Below are positions 6,278-11,457 of a DNA stretch of 11,457 bases, piece after piece. A program made the position numbers and the translations under genes. The stretch is from Paramuribaculum sp. (GTDB taxonomy: Bacteria > Bacteroidota > Bacteroidia > Bacteroidales > Muribaculaceae). Location of the stretch: the NCBI GenBank assembly GCA_009775605.1, contig VSPV01000076.1:1-11457 (forward strand), given 5' to 3'. Below the pieces are notes generated by a model, which saw only the letters and a list, made by a program, of their open reading frames with translations, was not told the DNA's origin and ran no database searches. Each line of letters opens with the position of its first letter. The stretch's first letter is position 1.

Positions 6278-7414
6278 ATGAAGCGCGATTCTGTTATTTC
6301 CATCGCCAAAGGCATAGCCATAATTCTGATGGTGATCGGGCATGCCGAAGCCCCGGAATTGCTCACCAACTTCATCTACACTTTCCACATGCCGCTTTTT
6401 TTCATAGCGGCCGGCTATTTTTTCAACCGAAAATATCTTTCAGATCCCTGGACATTCATTTCAAAAAGAATTAAGGGACTCTATTTCCCTTTTGTGAAAT
6501 GGAGTATGATTTTTCTTTTGCTCCACAATCTGTGGTTCCATTTTGGTATCCTCAATGAGCAATATGGCAACTGGACAGGTGGTGTAACACACCCCTACAC
6601 TATTCATAATGCTTTGCAGAGAGCCGTTCTGATTGTAACCGGAATGTCAGGTTATGATGAGTTTATGGCCGGAGCATTCTGGTTTTTCCGCGGGCTATTC
6701 GTGGCAAGTATACTCTTTCTTCTTATTTATAAAGCCATAGACTCCACAGGAAAGTTTTCTCCTACGGGAGGAATCCTCGCCGTCTGCATGCTGTCTCTCG
6801 GCTTTACGGCATTCCATATTCTTTCCGGAGTAAAGATAAACGTCCTCGCCGGAGGTGGATGGAGAGAGACTTGGGGCATCTTTTTCTTCGGTATCGGTGC
6901 GCTCCTCAGCCACTATCTCCCGGCCATCCGCAGACACTGGGCTCTTTTTCTTTTATACCTCACCATTCTTCTTGTTTCGGCAAAACTCCATTTTTCAGGA
7001 ATGAACAACTCCGGCAAGCTTGCCGACCTCATCACACTCCCCCTCACCGGAACCATCGGATTTCTTGCTGTTCACTATTTATCCTCAATTATAGACGCAA
7101 AGGATGGGCGGTTAAGGAAACTTCTCGTATTCATAGGCGACAACACCCTGTATGTATTTATATTCCATATAATCAGCTTCAAGTTAGTAAGTCTGATAAA
7201 AATATGGTGGTATGGTCTTGACCCGGCTCAGATCGGATGCCACATGGTCATACACTTCAATAATCACGACGATGTATTCTGGATTTTATATTCAATAGTC
7301 GGTGTAGCTGTGCCTCTTATTGTCGTGACTGCAATAAGGAATCTGTCTAAAAGCGGCTTTATCCGCATGCCGTATATAAAAAAAGAGCCCACGGTCCGCG
7401 GAGACCGGGGCTGA
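6278..7414 (+). CDS. Acyltransferase-3 family membrane protein (fucose 4-O-acetylase-like)
   Basis: The 378-residue product has about ten hydrophobic segments and the features of membrane O-acyltransferases of the acyltransferase-3 family. Its N-terminus reads SIAKGIAIILMVIGHAE with the expected histidine His22, then FHMPLFFIAAGYFF at about 36-49, and near the C-terminus IGDNTLYVFIFH, a motif I associate with the fucose 4-O-acetylase-like (NolL/WecH) branch. Such enzymes move acyl groups onto surface sugars, lipids or peptidoglycan-related molecules; the acceptor here is unknown. I chose the ATG at 6278, 22 bases past the cdaA stop, because the family motif starts a few residues later. An upstream in-frame ATG at 6218 would overlap the end of cdaA by 38 bases and add 20 polar residues without family resemblance. 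It probably belongs to the folP-cdaA unit. Confidence 0.88.
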   Translation: MKRDSVISIAKGIAIILMVIGHAEAPELLTNFIYTFHMPLFFIAAGYFFNRKYLSDPWTFISKRIKGLYFPFVKWSMIFLLLHNLWFHFGILNEQYGNWTGGVTHPYTIHNALQRAVLIVTGMSGYDEFMAGAFWFFRGLFVASILFLLIYKAIDSTGKFSPTGGILAVCMLSLGFTAFHILSGVKINVLAGGGWRETWGIFFFGIGALLSHYLPAIRRHWALFLLYLTILLVSAKLHFSGMNNSGKLADLITLPLTGTIGFLAVHYLSSIIDAKDGRLRKLLVFIGDNTLYVFIFHIISFKLVSLIKIWWYGLDPAQIGCHMVIHFNNHDDVFWILYSIVGVAVPLIVVTAIRNLSKSGFIRMPYIKKEPTVRGDRG

Positions 7415-7472
7415 GAAGGTCAATCTATTAAGATGGTGTGACTTTTTAATAACGTCAGCAAAATGCCTTCTC

Positions 7473-7505
7473 TTTGGCTATATAACATCACTGTATATTT
7501 CTTTG
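7473..7505 (+). promoter_or_regulatory. Possible promoter of pncA-pncB
   Basis: A TTTG (-33) at 7473-7476 is followed after 21 bases by TTTCTTTG at 7498-7505, which differs from the Bacteroidetes TAnnTTTG -7 element at one base. Transcription would start near 7512, giving a leader of roughly 65 nt to the ATG at 7579. The remaining spacer, from 7415, shows only weak inverted repeats and no obvious riboswitch. Confidence 0.35.
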
Positions 7506-7578
7506 TTCACGTCGGCTTGATTTTTTCTCAACAATAGGATACTGAGATTTGTTAAAAAATAAATTTCCGATATCCCAA

Positions 7579-8142
7579 ATGGAAAGAATGATTCTCATCG
7601 TCGACCCTCAAGTCGATTTCATAAACGGCACTCTGCCAGTTCCGGGAGCGTTACCGGCAATGGACCGGCTCGCCGATTATATTTTATTATCCGACGAAAG
7701 ATATGCCGTGAAAATAATCACTGCCGACCGCCATCCATACAATCATTGCTCTTTCAAGGATTATGGCGGTGAATGGCCGCGACATTGTGTTCACGACACA
7801 GTGGGAGCCGCCATATGGCCCTCAGTGTTTGAAGCCGCATATTCCACAGCTGGCGAGACTTTCATCCTCCACAAGGGATGCGAAAAGGATCAGGATCAAT
7901 ATTCGATTTTTCAGAATCCTAAGGCTGCTGATTTTATCCTCACCGTCACACGCAAATATGGCATAGGGAAAATAGACATCTGTGGCATCGCAGGCGACGT
8001 ATGCGTGCTCAATACTTTGCGCGATGCATCCCGGTTTCTGCCTGATTTAGACTTTACTGTATTCCGACGCTTCTCCCCGTCTCTGGATGGAGGCAAAGCT
8101 CTGGAAAAGATTATAGACCAATACGGTTTCAACCACGATTAA
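7579..8142 (+). CDS. pncA: Nicotinamidase
   Basis: PncA hydrolyses nicotinamide to nicotinate and ammonia. The product has 187 residues and carries the complete catalytic triad of the isochorismatase-like hydrolases: Asp9 in VDPQVDF, Lys99 in LHKGC and Cys142 in AGDVCVLNTLRDA. The metal site typical of true nicotinamidases is also present: Asp50 and His52 in TADRHP, His56 in NHCSF and His69 in WPRHCV. The following T-V-G-A is also usual. These residues separate it from generic isochorismatases. The start is uncertain: ATG 7579 is preferred, ATG 7588 (MILIVDPQ) is equally close to the family start, and a TTG at 7549 would add ten residues. The next gene, 10 bases downstream, is pncB, whose enzyme uses the nicotinate produced, so the two form a salvage module. 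Confidence 0.94.
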   Translation: MERMILIVDPQVDFINGTLPVPGALPAMDRLADYILLSDERYAVKIITADRHPYNHCSFKDYGGEWPRHCVHDTVGAAIWPSVFEAAYSTAGETFILHKGCEKDQDQYSIFQNPKAADFILTVTRKYGIGKIDICGIAGDVCVLNTLRDASRFLPDLDFTVFRRFSPSLDGGKALEKIIDQYGFNHD

Positions 8143-8152
8143 CTATTAAGAC

Positions 8153-9358
8153 ATGAGACAGATTATCACACATTTTACCGACGACGACCTGTATAAGTTC
8201 ACCATGTGCTGTGCCGTGATCGAGAATTATCCGAGAGCGCAGGTAAAATATCGGTTCAAAGACAGGGACAATACCGTTTATCCCGAAGGATTCGCCGACG
8301 AACTCAGACGGCAGATAAAGATGCTCGAAAACGTGGTCATAACCGAGGAGGAGATTGATTTCATGAAGCGGAGATGCAATTATATTCCTTTCTGGTTCTA
8401 TACATTCCTCCGTGGCTTCCGCTATGACAGCCGATGGGTCACCGTTAACCAGAATGCGGAAGGTCATCTTGAAATTGAATTCGAGGGGAGCTGGAGCGAT
8501 ACTATTCTTCTCGAAGTCAAAGTGCTCGCCATCGTTTCGGAATTATATTATGAGATGACCGGTCAGAGCTGCCTGATGAATCTCGACGATTTTGCCAAAA
8601 GATCCTATGAAAAAGGAGAACGACTGATTGAGTCCGGATGCATGTTCAGTGATTTCGGAACGCGGCGCAGGGCGTCGTTCGAGGCACATGAAACTCTTGT
8701 GAAGATGCTTTCACGAGCAAATAAAGATTTTTCAGGACCGGGACGTTTCGTTGGCACAAGCAACATCTATCTTGCAATGGAATACGACCTTACACCTATC
8801 GGAACGATGGCACATGAGTTTATATGCGCTATAGCCGGAATGTATGGTCCTCAGATGTCCAATAATATTGCCATGAAAGTCTGGGCCCGGACTTTCCGAG
8901 GGGCACTCGGTACTTATCTTTATGACACTTATGGATGGAACATATTCAGTCTTAATTTTTCGGAAGACTATGCCAATATGTTCAAAGGACTTCGAGTGGA
9001 CAGTGGCGACAATCTTGATCAGCTTGAAAAGATTGTGGAAAAGTATCGGAGCCTCGGCATTGATCCGTTGTCCAAACAGGTTGTTTTCAGCAATGGTCTG
9101 GACACTGATGAGGCAATAGAGATCAACCGGGTTGCCTCACGTCTCGTCATGCCCTCATTCGGCATCGGCACGCACTTCACTAATGATTTCCCGGGCATCG
9201 TTCCCCGCAACATAGTAATAAAACTCGTGGCCGTGAAAATCACTGAAAGCTGGAATTTCTATAACGACACCTGCAAATTAAGCGAGGACAAAGGCAAATA
9301 TACCGGCAAGCCCGAAGTCGTGCGCCGTTTCATGGAGGCTATCCATTTCAAAGAATAG
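8153..9358 (+). CDS. pncB: Nicotinate phosphoribosyltransferase
   Basis: PncB makes nicotinate mononucleotide from nicotinate and PRPP, coupled to ATP hydrolysis, in the Preiss-Handler route to NAD. The 401-residue length matches the PncB type of E. coli and Salmonella. The N-terminus (FTDDDLYKFTM, 8-18) is the standard family start. Further motifs are FSDFGTRRR at 165-173, TSNIYLA at 202-208, GTMAHEF at 217-223 with His221 as the probable phosphorylated histidine, LRVDSGDN at 280-287 and FGIGTHFTND at 336-345. The enzyme is cytosolic. It is translated right after pncA (10-base gap) and is the last gene of the plus-strand block. The next gene converges on it after a 50-base gap in which I see no convincing terminator hairpin. 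Confidence 0.97.
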   Translation: MRQIITHFTDDDLYKFTMCCAVIENYPRAQVKYRFKDRDNTVYPEGFADELRRQIKMLENVVITEEEIDFMKRRCNYIPFWFYTFLRGFRYDSRWVTVNQNAEGHLEIEFEGSWSDTILLEVKVLAIVSELYYEMTGQSCLMNLDDFAKRSYEKGERLIESGCMFSDFGTRRRASFEAHETLVKMLSRANKDFSGPGRFVGTSNIYLAMEYDLTPIGTMAHEFICAIAGMYGPQMSNNIAMKVWARTFRGALGTYLYDTYGWNIFSLNFSEDYANMFKGLRVDSGDNLDQLEKIVEKYRSLGIDPLSKQVVFSNGLDTDEAIEINRVASRLVMPSFGIGTHFTNDFPGIVPRNIVIKLVAVKITESWNFYNDTCKLSEDKGKYTGKPEVVRRFMEAIHFKE

Positions 9359-9408
9359 AAAACTCCGCTCCCCTTTTCCCATTTTCAGAAATACACGTCT
9401 CCTGACTT

Positions 9409-10038
9409 TTATAAACTGCAGAAAAATGTGACAAGCAACGGCACTGTCAATTCCAGTACTATGCCATTGACTACCGCCACAACCATTGTCTGCTGGCCGC
9501 ACACTTTCACTATCACAGGCAATGTGACATCCACCGATGTTACTCCCGCAGCGGCCACCGGTCCCAGTCGCCCGAAATATTTCCGGAACATCGGAGCGCA
9601 CGTCAGCGCTACAAGTTCACGGCTCATATTGGTCAGAAAAGCCAGCATGGCAAGCTGAGTGGCAAGTCCCGCTCCAAGCTCCGGTCCCCTCACATCAAGA
9701 ATGAGAAGTGATGACAGAGAATAATATCCCATACCGCTTCCAACAGCAAAATAGTCTTTGACGGACCACTGACCGAAAAGCATTCCCAATGCCACCGTTG
9801 CCACCAACGTACCGGCTATAGAGAAAAACGGAAGAAAAAACAACGGTGCATCTATCCCCCGTAGTGTACCCATCATGTTGTTATGACCGAATTCGAACCC
9901 TACCAGTGCCAGAAGCGCATAGAGCGTATAGAGAGCAAGGTCATGCGCTCTGACAGTTATATCATCCGGTATGATATGAAAATGAGCAGCCGCAATTCCG
10001 GCCGCAAACATCAGTATGGCAATCAGACTACCTTTCAT
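9409..10038 (-). CDS. lysO: LysO-type lysine exporter, C-terminal part (split gene)
   Basis: The 209-residue, roughly six-helix membrane protein aligns with the C-terminal two-thirds of E. coli LysO (YbjE), which exports L-lysine and toxic lysine analogues. Recognisable blocks are GSGMGYYSLSS at 100-110, NMSRELVA at 137-144 and GVTSVDVTLPV at 165-175. Glu141 and Asp170 correspond to the pair of intramembrane acidic residues reported as essential in E. coli LysO (Glu233 and Asp261, from memory), so the transport core looks intact. In E. coli this is one protein of about 300 residues; here its N-terminal part is a separate gene just upstream whose stop overlaps this ATG by 4 bases. This looks like an evolved two-gene arrangement rather than a recent frameshift, because both parts have proper starts and stops. 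Confidence 0.88.
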   Translation of the reverse strand: MKGSLIAILMFAAGIAAAHFHIIPDDITVRAHDLALYTLYALLALVGFEFGHNNMMGTLRGIDAPLFFLPFFSIAGTLVATVALGMLFGQWSVKDYFAVGSGMGYYSLSSLLILDVRGPELGAGLATQLAMLAFLTNMSRELVALTCAPMFRKYFGRLGPVAAAGVTSVDVTLPVIVKVCGQQTMVVAVVNGIVLELTVPLLVTFFCSL

Positions 10039-10310
10039 TTTCGCTTTCTGTATCGGTCAAGAATTTGAAGAAATCCGTATGCCGCGACAGCGCTGCCGAG
10101 AGCTCCGACAAAACCGAGCAAAAGCGCTTTTGCTCCTAAGTGCCCTATCTCGGCTTCCACGGCTTTGTCTGCCCCCACGGCTGCTCCGAAGAAAAACAGA
10201 AGCAAGGAAACAATCCCCGTCAGTACCCACGAAGGAATTTTGGGCAGATTGATTTTTCTCAAAAGGAAGCCTATGGAAAGCATTCCAAGAAGAATAAACA
10301 TCGGCGTCAT
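10035..10310 (-). CDS. lysO: LysO-type lysine exporter, N-terminal part (split gene)
   Basis: The 91-residue protein has about three hydrophobic segments (roughly 3-17, 30-47 and 60-83) and ends in a basic tail, RYRKRK. Its composition and its place directly before the C-terminal LysO gene identify it as the N-terminal DUF340-like part of the exporter. It includes a short FFFGAAVGAD stretch (39-48) comparable to FFMGISLAF of E. coli LysO. Both of its ends overlap neighbours by 4 bases (ATGA type), which implies translational coupling and equal production of the parts. The two proteins presumably assemble in the membrane. Alone it would be hard to recognise, so the name depends on the neighbour. 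Confidence 0.8.
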   Translation of the reverse strand: MTPMFILLGMLSIGFLLRKINLPKIPSWVLTGIVSLLLFFFGAAVGADKAVEAEIGHLGAKALLLGFVGALGSAVAAYGFLQILDRYRKRK

Positions 10311-10555
10311 TTCTTCTCCTCCTTCTTTTCCTGTCTTACTTTAAGATAAATGAAACCGAACGCTGCAACCATTATCAGCGGATCGATAAGACCTCTCAGC
10401 CCCTCAGGGTCGGCCGGATTACGTATTATCACCCAGCACTGCCACAGCAATAATGCTATGGCACAAAGTCCGCATATAGGCAGTATCCATCTCAGTGCCG
10501 ATTTATATCCTACCTTCTTCTTTTCTTCCATAAATTCAATAGCTATATCCTTCAT
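10307..10555 (-). CDS. Small two-helix membrane protein encoded upstream of split lysO
   Basis: The 82-residue product has a charged N-terminus, a hydrophobic helix at about 23-44 (WILPICGLCAIALLLWQCWVII), a polar loop with PADPEG, a second helix at about 56-73, and a lysine/glutamate-rich tail (RQEKKEEKK). Its stop overlaps the ATG of the LysO N-terminal gene by 4 bases, so it is the first gene of a coupled three-gene unit. I do not recognise the family. It may be an accessory subunit of the exporter or just an operon partner. Met9 (ATG ending at 10531) is an alternative start. No clear promoter element is seen between it and the aqpZ terminator. Confidence 0.68.
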   Translation of the reverse strand: MKDIAIEFMEEKKKVGYKSALRWILPICGLCAIALLLWQCWVIIRNPADPEGLRGLIDPLIMVAAFGFIYLKVRQEKKEEKK

Positions 10556-10625
10556 TAAGGAATTACGGCACTAAATTAAGGGAAAATTTCTTGAGGGCAA
10601 TCTTTTTTACAGCAAAACAAAAGGA

Positions 10626-10666
10626 TTCCCGGTTTCGCAGGAGAACTCTCATTGCGAAACCGGGAA
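10626..10666 (-). terminator. Intrinsic terminator of aqpZ
   Basis: TTCCCGGTTTCGCA (10626-10639) and TGCGAAACCGGGAA (10653-10666) form a perfect 14-base-pair stem around a 13-base loop. The loop itself can pair GAGA with TCTC. On the minus strand the stem is followed by a T-rich run (CCTTTTGTTTTG), as expected for factor-independent termination. It begins 36 bases past the aqpZ stop and lies between aqpZ and the lysO unit, so it should insulate that unit from aqpZ transcription. Confidence 0.87.
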
Positions 10667-10702
10667 CCGGTTATTACCTTTTAATAGCTATTGAAGAGTC
10701 TT

Positions 10703-11398
10703 TTACTCTATTGACTTCTGAGCCTTTGCTACGGCAGCCCAGCATACCACTGCTATGACCGCACCGATTATCGGGCCCACTACCATTATCCAGAAATCGC
10801 CCCAGGCCGAAGGATCGAAAACGGCCGGGCCAAAACTGCGTGCCGGGTTGACCGAGCAGTTATCCACAGGAATACCTACTATATTTACCAGACCGAGCGC
10901 AAGGCCTATGGCCAGACCGGCAAATTTACCGAAACCTTTCTTTTCGTCAGTTGCTCCGAGCACCACAAGGACAAAAAAGAAAGTCAGAAGCACTTCAGTA
11001 AACAGAGCCATAACCGAAGTGGCGCCGGGCTGAAGAACGTTGGTGGCTAAATAGCTGCCGCTGGCGGCTGTTATTCCGCCGTAGTTGAAGCCGGCTCCCA
11101 TATTGAACAGAGCATAGAGGAAACCTGCGCCTACCGTTGCGCCTATCAGCTGGGCTATTATGTAGAGAACGCATTCCTTACCGCTCATACGTCCGGCAAG
11201 GAACACGGCAATTGAAACTGCCGGATTTACATGACAGCCGGAAATATTTCCGATTGCATAACACAGGCATACAAGAACCAGGCCAAAACACAGACCAATT
11301 CCAAGGCCTCCGATAGACGGGCCGGCAAGTACCGCGCTTCCGCAGGCAAGAAGTACCAGAAACATCGTTCCGATTCCTTCAGCAAATAGTTTTTTCAT
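10703..11398 (-). CDS. aqpZ: Aquaporin Z-type water channel with altered selectivity filter
   Basis: The 231-residue protein is the size of E. coli AqpZ and has six membrane helices plus two half-helices. Both NPA boxes are present: GCHVNPAVS at 54-62 and CSVNPARSFGPA at 181-192. The start MKKLFAEGIGT and the block GLAIGLAL at 161-168 align well with AqpZ. Aligned to E. coli AqpZ, the aromatic/arginine filter (Phe43, His174, Thr183, Arg189) reads Phe38, Asn172, Cys181, Arg187. The phenylalanine and arginine are kept, and cysteine at the third position is common in water channels. The histidine that marks water-selective aquaporins is replaced by asparagine, so the pore may be wider or more polar and may pass other small solutes. 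The phenylalanine argues against a glycerol-facilitator (GlpF) filter. It appears to be a single-gene unit with its own strong terminator. Confidence 0.94.
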   Translation of the reverse strand: MKKLFAEGIGTMFLVLLACGSAVLAGPSIGGLGIGLCFGLVLVCLCYAIGNISGCHVNPAVSIAVFLAGRMSGKECVLYIIAQLIGATVGAGFLYALFNMGAGFNYGGITAASGSYLATNVLQPGATSVMALFTEVLLTFFFVLVVLGATDEKKGFGKFAGLAIGLALGLVNIVGIPVDNCSVNPARSFGPAVFDPSAWGDFWIMVVGPIIGAVIAVVCWAAVAKAQKSIE

Positions 11399-11457
11399 AT
11401 ATATACTTTTAATTTTGGGTATTCAATCTTATAACAATAAAACAAGGAGTTGTATCT

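Noticed and set aside
7392..7408. Short inverted repeat CGGTC/GACCG at the end of the acyltransferase gene as a terminator
   Set aside because: The stem is only five pairs, lies inside the coding sequence and has no following T run.
7413..7472. Inverted repeat GAGAAGG/CCTTCTC flanking the start of the pncA leader
   Set aside because: Seven-base arms are 46 bases apart with no supporting structure; likely chance.
9359..9408. Bidirectional terminator between convergent pncB and lysO
   Set aside because: I looked for one because the genes converge, but found no stem of useful length; termination may be Rho-dependent or lie inside a gene.
9409..10310. lysO as a frameshifted pseudogene
   Set aside because: Both parts have their own start and stop with a 4-base ATGA overlap, and conserved functional residues are intact, which fits a stable split gene better than decay.
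11424..11431. Possible -7 element TAAGATTG upstream of aqpZ on the minus strand
   Set aside because: It has one mismatch to TAnnTTTG and no properly spaced -33 element; the window ends 26 bases further, so it cannot be judged.

Overview
The window looks like a chromosomal segment of a Bacteroidales bacterium, probably of the Muribaculaceae type. The signs are: TAnnTTTG-type promoter elements instead of sigma70 hexamers, genes without clear Shine-Dalgarno sequences, a folP-cdaA gene pair, a lysine exporter split into two genes, and an arginine-type GNAT acyltransferase like those heading arginine operons in Bacteroides. The genus and species are inference; there is no rRNA or marker gene to settle them. 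I see no mobile element, CRISPR array, tRNA or rRNA. No gene-free stretch exceeds about 165 bases.

Left part, minus strand (1-1329). The 5' end of a GNAT acyltransferase gene runs off the left edge; it is probably the first enzyme of arginine synthesis. Its promoter region holds a good match to an ARG box. Next to it is a 309-residue protein that joins a VanZ-like membrane domain to a GNAT domain.

Centre, plus strand (1484-9358). Three gene groups follow each other. (a) Two paralogous NSS/SNF sodium symporters, with a 94-residue single-pass membrane protein of unknown function between them. (b) folP (dihydropteroate synthase), cdaA (diadenylate cyclase) and an acyltransferase-3 membrane protein, tightly spaced. 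(c) pncA and pncB, which together convert nicotinamide to nicotinate mononucleotide for NAD salvage.

Right part, minus strand (11398-9409). aqpZ encodes an aquaporin with an unusual residue in its selectivity filter, followed by a strong hairpin terminator. Then comes an overlapping three-gene unit: a small two-helix membrane protein, the N-terminal part of LysO and the C-terminal part of LysO. This unit converges on pncB.

Functionally most of the window is housekeeping: amino-acid transport and export, folate, NAD salvage, c-di-AMP signalling and water flux. c-di-AMP is known in other bacteria to control osmolyte balance, so the closeness of cdaA to sodium symporters, a lysine exporter and an aquaporin is suggestive. 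No sequence evidence links them directly. I found no clear new defence or mobile system. The best leads are the VanZ-GNAT fusion, the AqpZ filter change, the small membrane proteins tied to transporters, and the ARG-box-controlled promoter.
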